Part shown: positions 1 to 8,780 of the stretch, in pieces
Position numbering within the stretch: position 1 is the first letter of the stretch
Layout of the letters: each line of letters opens with the position of its first letter
Assembly: GCF_036174265.1 (NCBI RefSeq)
Contig: NZ_CP108055.1
Location: forward strand, 5,890,001-5,954,000
DNA from: Streptomyces sp. NBC_00285
GTDB taxonomy: Bacteria > Actinomycetota > Actinomycetes > Streptomycetales > Streptomycetaceae
Direction: 5' to 3'
Length of the DNA: 64,000 nucleotides
Translations under genes and position numbers: made by a program
The notes under the pieces: model-generated
Seen by the model: the letters and a program-made list of their open reading frames with translations, nothing else
The model's database searches: none
What the model was told of the DNA's origin: nothing

Positions 1-552
1 GGAGTCCCCGGTGTGGTGGTCGGGCTGGTCGTCGCGGTGGGCCTGTGGCGATGGCGGCTCCGGCAGGTGGCCGGCGTGGGCGTCCAGGAGGCCGACCAGC
101 GCGAGGCGGCCCGCCAACTCCCGCTCGCCGCCGACCTGCTGGCCGCGTGTATCGCGGCGGGCGCCGGCCCGGTGATCGCGGCACAGGCCGTCGGCGAGGC
201 ACTGGGCGGGCCCGTGGGAGAGGGACTCGCGCGCGGGGCGGCGGAGGTGCGGCTCGGCAGCGAACCGGGCGACGCCTGGCGAAGGCTCGCCACGACACCC
301 GGCGCCGAACCACTTGCGCGGCTGCTGACACGCGCCGATGTGACCGGGGTGCCCGCGGCCGGACCGGTCGCCGGACTCGCGGCGGATGCCCGCGCCGACT
401 GGGGGCGCGCCGCGACGGCACGGGCACGTCGAGCGGCGGTGCTGGTCACCGCGCCGGTCGGGCTGTGTTTCCTGCCCGCGTTCATCGCAGTCGGCGTGCT
501 GCCGATCGTGATCGGACTCGCGGGCGGAGTGCTGGGAGGAGGTGGGCGATGA
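1..552 (+). CDS. Type II secretion system F family (TadC-like) protein, 5' end outside window
   Basis: The reading frame is open from base 1, so the gene is probably truncated at its 5' end; an internal GTG at 13 is not a convincing start. The visible 180 or so residues resemble the cytoplasmic four-helix region of GspF/TadC inner-membrane platform proteins (PLAADLLAACIAAGAG, then a helical stretch with LARLLTRAD). They end in a hydrophobic segment (residues about 140-172 from base 13) that should be the last membrane helix. TadC-type proteins anchor the Tad/Flp pilus assembly ATPase. The three genes downstream (pilin-like, TadE, TadE-like) fit a Tad-type pilus operon. Family assignment rests mainly on helix pattern and neighbours. 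Confidence 0.7.
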   Translation, partial: GVPGVVVGLVVAVGLWRWRLRQVAGVGVQEADQREAARQLPLAADLLAACIAAGAGPVIAAQAVGEALGGPVGEGLARGAAEVRLGSEPGDAWRRLATTPGAEPLARLLTRADVTGVPAAGPVAGLAADARADWGRAATARARRAAVLVTAPVGLCFLPAFIAVGVLPIVIGLAGGVLGGGGR

Positions 553-627
553 CGGACGACGGCCGCTGAACCGGCGGACCAGCAGGCAGACAGGTAATCA
601 ACGGGACTGATCCTCACGGGGGTTGAG

Positions 628-849
628 ATGTACAAGACGGTATGGGCGCGGATGCGTGCCCTGGTGTGCAGGACGATGTGCGGGGCGCGGTCGGTGCGCG
701 AGGACGCGGGGATGGTGACCTCCGAGTACGCGATGGGGATCGTCGCGGCGGTGGCATTCGCGGTGGTGCTCTACAAGGTGGTGACGAGCGGGGCCGTCAG
801 TGCGGAGCTCCAGGCCATCGTGAAGCGGGCGCTCGATGCGAAGGCGTGA
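628..849 (+). CDS. DUF4244 / Flp-pilin-like small membrane protein
   Basis: A 73-aa protein with a basic N-terminal part, then GMVTSEYAMGIVAAVAF followed by a hydrophobic helix. A Glu five residues after a cleavable Gly/Met ahead of a single hydrophobic segment is how Flp/type IV prepilins are processed, so this is likely the pilin-like subunit of the Tad locus. It lies 75 nt after the TadC-like gene and overlaps the following tadE-like gene by 14 nt, indicating one operon. An SD-like GGGGG lies about 7 nt before the ATG. Confidence 0.8.
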   Translation: MYKTVWARMRALVCRTMCGARSVREDAGMVTSEYAMGIVAAVAFAVVLYKVVTSGAVSAELQAIVKRALDAKA

Positions 850-1201
850 ACGGGCGTCGGACCAGGGGTTCGTGACGGCGGAGTCGGCCATGGTGCTGCC
901 CGTGCTGGTGATGTTCGCGATGGCGCTGGTGTGGGGGCTGCTCGTGGTGGCCGCACAGATCCAGTGCGTGGACGCTGCCCGGGCAGGTGCTCGGGCGGCG
1001 GCCCGTCAGGACCCCGCCGACGCGGTCGTCCGGGTGGCCCGGGACACGGCCCCGCGCGATGCGCAGGTCACGGTCGCCCGCGAGGGTGACCAGGTCCGTG
1101 TGGTGGTCGTCGCGAAACCGCCCGCACTGCACGGCCTGCCTTTCGAAGTACGCGAGGAGGCCGTGGCGTTGGCGGAGGAGACGGTGGAGGCAGGGGGATG
1201 A
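836..1201 (+). CDS. TadE-family pilus assembly protein
   Basis: 121 aa. After a short basic N-terminus comes GFVTAESAMVLPVLVMF, the TadE-like signature of a Glu-containing, prepilin-like hydrophobic helix. This is followed by an extracytoplasmic alpha/beta region (VRVARDTAPRDAQVTVARE). TadE-like pseudopilins are minor components of Tad secretion systems. The start overlaps the DUF4244 gene by 14 nt and the stop overlaps the next start by 4 nt (ATGA), so translation is probably coupled across the operon. Confidence 0.85.
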   Translation: MRRRERASDQGFVTAESAMVLPVLVMFAMALVWGLLVVAAQIQCVDAARAGARAAARQDPADAVVRVARDTAPRDAQVTVAREGDQVRVVVVAKPPALHGLPFEVREEAVALAEETVEAGG

Positions 1202-1959
1202 GCGGCGCTGCGGCGAGGGGTGGCGCCTCGGAGCGCGGGGTGGTCCCTACGAGGCAGAGAAAAGGCGGGTCTGCCGCCGCCCGGTCTGCCGACGGTGGTC
1301 GGGCCGGTGCCCGCCGTGTGCTTGTCCGGTCTGTGGGCGGTTGCAGGGCTGGCGCCCTTGGCGTGCTCGTCCGGTCCGCCCACGGTTCTCGGGCCGGCAC
1401 CCGTCACGCCTTCGTCCGGTCCCTCGGCGGCCGGCTTGCCGATGCCTGGACTGTTTTCGCCGGCTTCGCCGCTGTCTGCCTCGACAAGGCCCGACGCGCC
1501 GTTGCCCGGCTCGTCGGCGCCCACGCTGCCGCCGGCCAGGCGGACCGGGGTTCCGCCACCGTGTGGAGTGTCGGTGCCATCGCGGTGCTGTGCGTGGTGT
1601 TCGGGGGTGTGCTGGCGTTGGGGCAGGCCGTCGTCGTACGGCACCGGGCGGCCGGCGGCGCGGATCTCGCGGCGCTCGCGGCGGCGGACCACTGGTCCGA
1701 CGGTCTCGGGGCGGCCTGCGCCCGGGCGGAGGGGGTGGCGAGAGCACAGGGCGTGCGGCTCGTGCGGTGCGCGGTGGTCGGCGAGATCTCGGACGTGACG
1801 GCGGTTTCCGGGAGAGGGCCGTTCACGGCGGAGGTCAGGGCACGAGCGGGACCTGCGGGGCCGGTCCCCTCGGGGGCTCCGCTTCCACGGGGCCCGGACG
1901 GAGCGTCGCCTCCTGATGATCCGGCGGTTCCGGGAGCTCCGGCACCGGCTGCGGGGTGA
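1198..1959 (+). CDS. Rv3654c-family TadE-like secreted protein with repetitive N-terminus
   Basis: 253 aa. The conserved part starts near residue 118 (GSATVWSVGAIAVLCVVFGG, then ADLAALAAADH), which is the Rv3654c/TadE-like motif: a membrane helix then 'DLAALAAA'. In front sits an unusual extension of about 110 residues built from imperfect repeats of the type VRSxGGxRAGxxxVxVRS, with regular basic residues. Family members are often only 110-150 aa, so either the extension is real or the true start is much further in. The ATGA overlap with tadE supports the long form. The C-terminal 50 residues are proline-rich. Confidence 0.75.
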   Translation: MSGAAARGGASERGVVPTRQRKGGSAAARSADGGRAGARRVLVRSVGGCRAGALGVLVRSAHGSRAGTRHAFVRSLGGRLADAWTVFAGFAAVCLDKARRAVARLVGAHAAAGQADRGSATVWSVGAIAVLCVVFGGVLALGQAVVVRHRAAGGADLAALAAADHWSDGLGAACARAEGVARAQGVRLVRCAVVGEISDVTAVSGRGPFTAEVRARAGPAGPVPSGAPLPRGPDGASPPDDPAVPGAPAPAAG

Positions 1960-2071
1960 GATTCGGTGCCTTGCCCTTCCCACAGCGGGCGCCTGGGGAG
2001 GCTGAGCTGTGAGCGCCGTGCGGGCGTCCGGAGGAGGCTGGGCAGTCAGCCTCGTTCCGGCGCCTCGGGGA

Positions 2072-2094
2072 GGGCGGGGCTGTGAGCCCCGCCC
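2072..2094. terminator. GC-rich stem-loop between convergent genes
   Basis: A perfect 10-bp inverted repeat (GGGCGGGGCT / AGCCCCGCCC) with a 3-nt loop lies between the pilus operon and the convergent helicase gene. There is no T-run, which is common for Streptomyces terminators. It could serve either strand. Confidence 0.55.
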
Positions 2095-2160
2095 GGCCCC
2101 GGGACGACCAGGCAGCCAGCCCCTTCCCGGCATCCGGGCGAGGGCCGTCCGCGGTCCCGG

Positions 2161-2320
2161 TTCCCTGGCACCGCGGACGGATCCGCTACGCCCTCGCCGC
2201 TGGTACTGCGGGTGGATCTGCTACGCCCTGGCCGCCGGTACTGCGGACGGATCCGCTACGCATTCGTCCCTGGCACTGCGGGTGGATCCTGCTACGCCCT
2301 CGCTCCCGGCACCCTGGGCA
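2161..2320. repeat. 35-bp tandem repeat array running into a gene 3' end
   Basis: Copies beginning GGATCYGCTACG start at 2179, 2214 and 2249, and a fourth, with one inserted base, at 2284, so the period is exactly 35 bp. A degenerate partial copy precedes them (2161-2178). The last copy runs into the 3' end of the helicase gene on the minus strand (stop at 2292), whose product ends in low-complexity SAEAEVP-like repeats. Confidence 0.85.
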
Positions 2321-4862
2321 GCCCCGCCTCCGCACTCGCCCGCGGCACCCCGGGCACCTCTGCTTCCGCGCTCACCCTGTCGGCGGGCACCTCCGCTTCC
2401 GCACTCGCGCCCTCGTCGGGGGCTCCCCGCAGCAGCACCGTGAGCAGTCGCACTGCTCCCCGTTTATGCAGGGGGTCGTTCCCGTTGCCGCATTTGGGGG
2501 ACTGGATGCAGGACGGGCAGCCGGCGTCGCACTCGCAGGAGGAGATGGCCTCGCGGGTGGCGGTGAGCCAGGCGCGGGCGGTGTGGAAGGCGCGCTCCGC
2601 GAAGCCCGCGCCGCCCGGGTGGCCGTCGTAGACGAAGACCGTAGGGAGCAGCGTGTCGGGGTGGAGCGGGACCGACACGCCGCCGATGTCCCAGCGGTCG
2701 CAGGTCGCGAAGAGGGGCAGCAGGCCGATCGAGGCGTGTTCGGCGGCGTGCAGGGCGCCGCCGAGGATCTCCGGGTTGATCCGGGCCTCGTCGAGCTGGT
2801 CCTCGGTGACCGTCCACCAGACCGCGCGGGTGCGCAGCGTACGAGGAGGGAGGTCGAGTTTCGTCTCGCCGAGCACTTCACCGGTCATCAGACGTCTGCG
2901 GAGGAAGGAGACCACCTGGTTGGTGACCTCGACGGAGCCATAGCACAGGCGGCCGTCGCCCCAGGGGATCTCGGTGTCCGTCTCGAGGACGGTGATGGAG
3001 GTCGTGTCGCGGGCGACCGTGGAGTAGGACGGGTTCGCCGCTTCGACCAGGGCGACCGAGTCCTCCAGGTCCAACGACCGCACCAGGTAGGTGCGGCCCT
3101 GGTGGAGGTGGACCGCGCCCTCGTGGACGGTGGTGTGGGCGGCGCCCGCGTCGACCGTGCCGAGGAGGCGGCCCGTGCCGGACTCGACGATCTGGATCGG
3201 CGGGCCGCCCTCTCCGCGGATGTCGGTGAGGTCGGCGGCCCGTTCCCGCCGGGTCCAGTGCCAGGCCTTGGTGCGTCGGCGCAGGAGCTTCGCGGATTCC
3301 AGCTGGGGCAGCAGGTCCTCGCACGACGGGCCGAACAGTTCCATGTCCTCGTCCGTCAAGGGCAGTTCGGCCGCGGCCGCGCACAGGTGCGGGGCGAGGA
3401 CGTACGGATTGTCGGGGTCGAGGACCGTGGACTCCACGGGCTGGTCGAAGAGGGCCTCGGGGTGGTGGACGAGGAAGGTGTCCAGGGGGTCGTCGCGGGC
3501 GACCAGGACGGCCAGCGCCCCCTGGCCGGAGCGTCCGGCCCGGCCCGCCTGCTGCCACAGGGAGGCGCGGGTGCCGGGGTAGCCGCAGATCAGTACGGCG
3601 TCCAGTCCGGAGACGTCGATGCCGAGTTCCAGGGCGGTCGTGGCGGCGAGGCCCAGCAACTCTCCCGAATGGAGGGCCTGTTCCAGGGCGCGGCGCTCCT
3701 CGGGAAGGTAGCCGCCGCGGTATGCCGCCACGCGCCGGGCGAGGGAGCGGTCGACCTCGGCCAGCCGTTCCTGGGCGATCACCGAGATCAGCTCGGCGCC
3801 GCGCCTGGAGCGGACGAAGGCGACCGAACGCACGCCCTGCACGGCGAGGTCGGTCAGCAGGTCGGCCGTCTCGGCGGTGGCCGTACGGCGGACGGGCGCG
3901 CCCTTCTCGCCCTGCATCTCGGTGAGCGGGGGCTCCCAGAGAGCGAACACCAGTTCGCCGCGTGGTGAGGCGTCGTCGGCGACCTCGACCACCGGGAGGC
4001 CGGTGAGGCGGCGGGCGGCCACCGACGGCTCGGCGGCGGTCGCGGACGCGAGCAGGAAGACGGGAGAGGAGCCGTAGCGGGCGCACAGGCGGCGCAGCCG
4101 GCGCAGCACCTGGGCGACGTGGGAGCCGAAGACGCCCCGGTAGGTGTGGCACTCGTCGATGACGACGTACTTGAGTGCTTTCAGGAAGGAGGACCAGCGC
4201 GGGTGGGACGGGAGTATCCCGCGGTGGAGCATGTCCGGGTTGGTGAGGACGTAGTTGGCGTACTGGCGGACCCACTCGCGTTCCTCGAACGGCGTGTCGC
4301 CGTCGTAGACGGCAGGGCGCACCGAATTGGCCAGCGGTTGTGAAAGTTCCTTCACTGAGCGGCACTGGTCTGCCGCCAGCGCTTTCGTGGGCGCCAGGTA
4401 GAGCGTGGTGGCGCCGCGGCCGTTGGGGGCTTCCGAGCCGTCCAGGAGGGCGGAGAGGACCGGCACGAGGTAGGCCAGCGACTTGCCGGAGGCGGTGCCG
4501 GTGGCGACGACGACCGACTCGCCGTCCAGGGCGTGCTCCGCCGCGAGTGCCTGGTGGGCCCAGGGGTGCTCGATACCGCACGCCTGGACTGCCGCGATGA
4601 CCTCCGAGCGGATCCGGTCGGGCCAGACGGCATGGCGGCCCTCACGCGGGGGCAAGTGCTCCGTATGAGTGATGCGTGCAGCCCGGCTCGGCCCGGCGGC
4701 GAGCCGGTCGAGGACCGTGCTCGGTGCGGGGCGGGAACCGGGGTCCGTCGTGGGTCGATCGGATCGGAGATTCTTGGCCATCGGCACCGAGTGTGTCACT
4801 GGCGTGACGGACAATGGGACCAAGGCGTCGTGCACGCCTGCCGGTAAGTGATTGAATGCCAT
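2292..4862 (-). CDS. DEAD/DEAH-box helicase with C-terminal cysteine (DUF1998-type) domain
   Basis: 856 aa superfamily II helicase. Motifs in order: HQALAAEHALDG (Q-like), ATGTASGKS (Walker A, about residue 140), APTKALAADQ (Ia), TNPDMLH (Ib), VIDECHTY (DECH in place of DEAD/DEAH), LLASATAAEP (III), then a helicase C domain ending QQAGRAGRSGQ (VI). Near the C-terminus a CxCxxxCxxC cluster (CECDAGCPSCIQSPKCGNGN) matches the DUF1998 zinc or Fe-S module of YprA/MrfA-like helicases. MrfA-type enzymes take part in DNA repair, so a repair role is inferred. The last 30 or so residues are repetitive (SAEAEVP). The gene runs convergent to the pilus operon and divergent from bldG. Confidence 0.88.
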   Translation of the reverse strand: MAFNHLPAGVHDALVPLSVTPVTHSVPMAKNLRSDRPTTDPGSRPAPSTVLDRLAAGPSRAARITHTEHLPPREGRHAVWPDRIRSEVIAAVQACGIEHPWAHQALAAEHALDGESVVVATGTASGKSLAYLVPVLSALLDGSEAPNGRGATTLYLAPTKALAADQCRSVKELSQPLANSVRPAVYDGDTPFEEREWVRQYANYVLTNPDMLHRGILPSHPRWSSFLKALKYVVIDECHTYRGVFGSHVAQVLRRLRRLCARYGSSPVFLLASATAAEPSVAARRLTGLPVVEVADDASPRGELVFALWEPPLTEMQGEKGAPVRRTATAETADLLTDLAVQGVRSVAFVRSRRGAELISVIAQERLAEVDRSLARRVAAYRGGYLPEERRALEQALHSGELLGLAATTALELGIDVSGLDAVLICGYPGTRASLWQQAGRAGRSGQGALAVLVARDDPLDTFLVHHPEALFDQPVESTVLDPDNPYVLAPHLCAAAAELPLTDEDMELFGPSCEDLLPQLESAKLLRRRTKAWHWTRRERAADLTDIRGEGGPPIQIVESGTGRLLGTVDAGAAHTTVHEGAVHLHQGRTYLVRSLDLEDSVALVEAANPSYSTVARDTTSITVLETDTEIPWGDGRLCYGSVEVTNQVVSFLRRRLMTGEVLGETKLDLPPRTLRTRAVWWTVTEDQLDEARINPEILGGALHAAEHASIGLLPLFATCDRWDIGGVSVPLHPDTLLPTVFVYDGHPGGAGFAERAFHTARAWLTATREAISSCECDAGCPSCIQSPKCGNGNDPLHKRGAVRLLTVLLRGAPDEGASAEAEVPADRVSAEAEVPGVPRASAEAGLPRVPGARA

Positions 4863-4942
4863 CGCGGCTGGCGAACCGTCCCGGGGGCTCTGCCGAGGTG
4901 TCCCAAGGGGCGACCGCTCGATAGCAAGGTGCTGGAGGATCC

Positions 4943-5284
4943 GTGGACCTGTCCCTGTCGACCGAGACCGTCGGCGATCGCACGATCGTCAGGGTCGGTG
5001 GCGAAATCGACGTATATACCGCGCCCAAGCTGCGCGAGCAGCTGGTCGAGCTGGTGAACGACGGCAGTTTCCACCTTGTCGTCGACATGGAGGGCGTGGA
5101 TTTCCTCGACTCCACCGGACTCGGCGTACTGGTCGGCGGCCTGAAGCGGGTGCGTGCCCATGAGGGCTCGCTGCGCCTGGTCTGCAACCAGGAGCGCATT
5201 CTGAAGATCTTCCGAATCACCGGCCTCACCAAGGTGTTCCCGATCCACACCTCGGTCGAGGAAGCGGTGGCGGCGACCGACTGA
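4943..5284 (+). CDS. bldG: Anti-sigma factor antagonist BldG
   Basis: 113 aa STAS-domain protein, full length for BldG. The phosphorylatable serine is in [11 protein letters not shown] (Ser57). In Streptomyces BldG is needed for aerial development and antibiotic production, and acts by partner switching with anti-sigma kinases. The GTG start has GGAGG 6 nt upstream. The anti-sigma-like gene follows after 120 nt, which matches the known bldG-partner arrangement. Confidence 0.95.
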   Translation: MDLSLSTETVGDRTIVRVGGEIDVYTAPKLREQLVELVNDGSFHLVVDMEGVDFLDSTGLGVLVGGLKRVRAHEGSLRLVCNQERILKIFRITGLTKVFPIHTSVEEAVAATD

Positions 5285-5404
5285 CCGGTTTCCCGGGCCC
5301 ATGCCCGGGGCGGCAGCAGGACGTCGACAGAAGTACAAGGAGGGGGCCCGGGCTTTCGGCAGCCCGGTCCCTCGACAGCACGCCCGTAGTTCCGAGGGGG
5401 ACGT

Positions 5405-5842
5405 ATGGCCACCGTTGAACTCCGTTTCAGCGCGCTGCCCGAGCATGTCAGGACCGCCCGGCTGGTGGCGGCAGCGGTGGCGCGCAGGGCCGGGGTGGAC
5501 GAGGCCGTTCTCGACGAGGTCAGACTCGCTGTCGGCGAGGCCTGCACCCGTGCCGTCGGACTGCACCAGAACGGCGGCATCACCGCGCCCGTCCAGGTGC
5601 TGCTGATCGAGGAGGAGAAGCAGTTCTCCATCGAGGTCGGCGACGAAGCGCCGCGTTCGTCCCCGGGCGACCGGGCACCGGGCGCCGCGGGTGAGGAGTT
5701 CGATGCCGAGGCCGAGGAGGACGAGATGGGCCTCGCGGTCATCAGTGGCCTCGTCGACGACGTCGAGGTCACCGCAGGGGAGCACGGCGGTCAGATCCGT
5801 ATGACCTGGCCGACCACATCGCCGGCCGCGGCGCTCTCCTGA
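5405..5842 (+). CDS. GHKL ATP-binding anti-sigma factor, BldG partner
   Basis: 145 aa. It matches the RsbW/SpoIIAB-type histidine-kinase-like ATPase fold: DEVRLAVGEACTRAV (N-box, residues about 35-50) and a glycine-poor late region MGLAVISGLVDDVEV. In S. coelicolor the gene downstream of bldG encodes an anti-sigma factor bound and regulated by BldG, and position and size agree here. The segment APRSSPGDRAPGAAGEE is an acidic linker typical of Streptomyces orthologues. An SD of GAGGGGG precedes the ATG, and a strong terminator follows. Confidence 0.88.
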   Translation: MATVELRFSALPEHVRTARLVAAAVARRAGVDEAVLDEVRLAVGEACTRAVGLHQNGGITAPVQVLLIEEEKQFSIEVGDEAPRSSPGDRAPGAAGEEFDAEAEEDEMGLAVISGLVDDVEVTAGEHGGQIRMTWPTTSPAAALS

Positions 5843-5881
5843 TTCTTTATTTTTTATTCCCATATCTGTTCGACTCGGCGT

Positions 5882-5927
5882 GACATGCGGAAGGGCCCCA
5901 CCACTCGGTGGGGCCCTTCCGCATGTC
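5882..5927 (+). terminator. Strong terminator after bldG operon
   Basis: A perfect 21-bp inverted repeat with the 4-nt loop ACTC begins 40 nt after the stop of the bldG partner gene. No U-tract follows. The remainder of the 318-nt gap up to hppA holds AT-richer DNA, where the hppA promoter must lie; I saw no other feature. Confidence 0.9.
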
Positions 5928-6160
5928 GGCGTGGGCTCTCTGTGCCTACAGTGGTCTGGTGCGATGCTTTTCGTGAATTGATTCACGATCGGGCGGGTGG
6001 TCGACGAATGATCAGTGAATTGATCGCCAATGCCTTCGGGGCGTTACTGCTTTGAGGTTCCGTAAAGGCAGATTCCGTTTGCCGCGCCCTGTTTTGATCA
6101 GAGCGGGGTACCTACAATCCGTCCACATCTTGAGCTCAGCCCAAGCGTCAAGGAGGACGA

Positions 6161-8566
6161 ATGGCGGGGCTTTCTACCCCTGATCAGTTTGACCACCCGA
6201 CAACCCTCGCGGCTGCGGTGCTCACCGACGACAACCGGGCGTTGATCGCGGTCATCGCGGTCGTCGCCCTCGCCGCGCTCGTGGTGGCGGGTGTCCTGGT
6301 ACGCCAGGTACTCGCGGCCGACGAGGGCACCGACAGCATGAAGAAGATCGCGACGGCGATCCAGGAGGGCGCGAACGCCTATCTGGCACGCCAGTTGCGC
6401 ACGCTCGGCGTATTCGCCGTCGTCGTGTTCTTCCTGCTCATGCTGCTGCCCGCGGACGACTGGAATCAGCGCGCAGGCCGATCCGTGTTCTTCTTGATCG
6501 GCGCGGCGTTCTCGGCCACCACCGGCTATATCGGCATGTGGCTCGCCGTGCGCAGCAATGTGCGTGTGGCCGCGGCGGCGCGAGAAGCCACTCCGGCGGA
6601 AGGTGAGCCGGAAAAGGATCTCACCGCCGTCTCGCACAAAGCCATGAAGATCGCTTTCCGTACCGGCGGCGTGGTCGGCATGTTCACGGTGGGGCTCGGT
6701 CTGCTGGGCGCCTCCTGTGTGGTGCTGGTGTACGCGGCCGACGCGCCGAAGGTCCTGGAGGGCTTCGGTCTCGGCGCCGCGCTCATCGCGATGTTCATGA
6801 GGGTCGGCGGCGGCATCTTCACCAAGGCCGCCGACGTCGGCGCCGACCTGGTCGGCAAGGTCGAGCAGGGCATTCCGGAGGACGATCCGCGCAACGCCGC
6901 GACCATCGCCGACAACGTGGGCGACAACGTCGGCGACTGCGCGGGCATGGCGGCCGACCTCTTCGAGTCGTACGCCGTGACCCTGGTCGCCGCGCTGATC
7001 CTCGGCAAGGCGGCCTTCGGTGACTCCGGGCTCGCCTTCCCGCTGCTCGTCCCGGCGATCGGCGTACTCACCGCGATGATCGGCATCTTCGCGGTGGCAC
7101 CGCGCCGCTCCGACCGCAGCGGCATGTCCGCGATCAACCGCGGGTTCTTCATCTCCGCGGTGATCTCGCTCGTACTGGTGGCGATCGCCGTCTTCGTCTA
7201 CCTTCCGGGGAAGTACGCCGACCTCGACGGCGTCACCGACACGGCGATCAGCGGCAGGAGCGGCGACCCGCGGATCCTCGCGCTCGTCGCGGTGGCGATC
7301 GGCATCCTGCTCGCCGCCGTCATCCAGCAACTGACCGGCTACTTCACCGAGACGACCCGCCGTCCGGTCCAGGACATCGGCAAGTCCTCGCTCACAGGGC
7401 CCGCCACCGTCGTCCTCGCCGGAATCTCCATCGGCCTCGAATCGGCCGTCTACACCGCCCTGCTGATCGGCCTCGGCGTCTACGGGGCGTTCCTGCTCGG
7501 CGGCACCTCGATCATGCTGGCGCTGTTCGCGGTGGCGCTGGCCGGCACCGGCCTGCTCACCACGGTCGGTGTGATCGTCGCCATGGACACCTTCGGGCCG
7601 GTCTCCGACAACGCGCAGGGCATCGCCGAGATGTCCGGCGATGTCGAGGGCGCGGGCGCGCAGGTGCTCACCAACCTGGACGCCGTCGGCAACACCACCA
7701 AGGCCATCACCAAGGGCATCGCCATCGCCACCGCGGTCCTCGCGGCATCGGCGCTCTTCGGGTCGTACCGTGACGCCATCACGACCGGCGCGCAGGACGT
7801 CGGCGAGAAACTCAGCGGGAACGGCGCGCCGATGAGCCTGACGATGGACATCTCGCAGCCCAACAACCTCGTCGGCCTCATCGCGGGCGCGGCGGTCGTC
7901 TTCCTCTTCTCGGGGCTGGCGATCAACGCGGTGTCACGGTCGGCGGGGGCCGTGGTGTACGAGGTGCGGCGGCAGTTCCGCGAACATCCCGGGATCATGG
8001 ACTACAGCGAGGAGCCGGAGTACGGCAAGGTCGTCGACATCTGTACCCGGGACGCCCTGCGCGAGCTCACCACGCCCGGTCTGCTCGCCGTGATGGCGCC
8101 GATCTTCATCGGGTTCACGCTCGGCGTCGGCGCGCTCGGCTCGTTCCTGGCGGGCGCGATCGGCTCGGGCACGCTGATGGCGGTGTTCCTGGCGAACTCC
8201 GGCGGGGCCTGGGACAACGCCAAGAAACTCGTCGAGGACGGTCACTACGGCGGCAAGGGCAGCGAGGCCCACGCCGCGACGGTGATCGGCGACACCGTCG
8301 GCGACCCGTTCAAGGACACCGCCGGTCCCGCGATCAACCCACTGCTGAAGGTGATGAATCTGGTGGCGCTGCTGATCGCGCCCGCAGTGATCAAGTTCAG
8401 TTACGGCGAGGACAAGAGCATCGGCGTACGGATCTTCGTCGCCGGTGTCACGTTCCTCGTGATCGCCGTCGCGGTCTACGTCTCCAAACGGCGCGGCATC
8501 GCCGTAGGTGACGAAGACAACGAGAAGAAGGCTGCCAAGTCGGTGGATCCTGCGGTGGTTTCGTAG
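6161..8566 (+). CDS. hppA: Membrane-bound proton-translocating pyrophosphatase
   Basis: 801 aa, polytopic, full length for the family. It hydrolyses pyrophosphate while pumping H+ across the membrane. The signature GGGIFTKAADVGADLVGK (about residues 217-235) and the pyrophosphate loop DNVGDNVGDCAGMAADL are intact, as is the second acidic motif DTVGDPFKDTAGPA near the C-terminus. The motif GNTTKAITKG carries Lys at the position that distinguishes K+-independent enzymes from K+-dependent ones, which have Ala there. The start has a perfect AAGGAGG 5 nt before the ATG. The gene is monocistronic, between two terminators. Confidence 0.96.
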   Translation: MAGLSTPDQFDHPTTLAAAVLTDDNRALIAVIAVVALAALVVAGVLVRQVLAADEGTDSMKKIATAIQEGANAYLARQLRTLGVFAVVVFFLLMLLPADDWNQRAGRSVFFLIGAAFSATTGYIGMWLAVRSNVRVAAAAREATPAEGEPEKDLTAVSHKAMKIAFRTGGVVGMFTVGLGLLGASCVVLVYAADAPKVLEGFGLGAALIAMFMRVGGGIFTKAADVGADLVGKVEQGIPEDDPRNAATIADNVGDNVGDCAGMAADLFESYAVTLVAALILGKAAFGDSGLAFPLLVPAIGVLTAMIGIFAVAPRRSDRSGMSAINRGFFISAVISLVLVAIAVFVYLPGKYADLDGVTDTAISGRSGDPRILALVAVAIGILLAAVIQQLTGYFTETTRRPVQDIGKSSLTGPATVVLAGISIGLESAVYTALLIGLGVYGAFLLGGTSIMLALFAVALAGTGLLTTVGVIVAMDTFGPVSDNAQGIAEMSGDVEGAGAQVLTNLDAVGNTTKAITKGIAIATAVLAASALFGSYRDAITTGAQDVGEKLSGNGAPMSLTMDISQPNNLVGLIAGAAVVFLFSGLAINAVSRSAGAVVYEVRRQFREHPGIMDYSEEPEYGKVVDICTRDALRELTTPGLLAVMAPIFIGFTLGVGALGSFLAGAIGSGTLMAVFLANSGGAWDNAKKLVEDGHYGGKGSEAHAATVIGDTVGDPFKDTAGPAINPLLKVMNLVALLIAPAVIKFSYGEDKSIGVRIFVAGVTFLVIAVAVYVSKRRGIAVGDEDNEKKAAKSVDPAVVS

Positions 8567-8595
8567 GCCCTTCGACGAGTCCCAGCTCAAGGGGC

Positions 8596-8629
8596 GGGCG
8601 GGCGGCGCGTGTTCATGCGCCGCCCGCCC
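8596..8629 (+). terminator. Terminator after hppA
   Basis: A 13-bp perfect stem (GGGCGGGCGGCGC and its complement) with an 8-nt loop lies 30 nt after the hppA stop codon. Confidence 0.85.
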
Positions 8630-8780
8630 TCCTTGTGCGCGCCCGCCGATCGGCCGTGAGGCTTGTCTCGCCTGGTGTAAACAGCTGTAAAAGGGTCTGT
8701 ACGTGGTATTCGGTGCGTGGGTGTGGTGCCGGTGCTGTGTATGGTCCGGGGGCTGAGAGCCCACGGAAGGGACCGATCCG

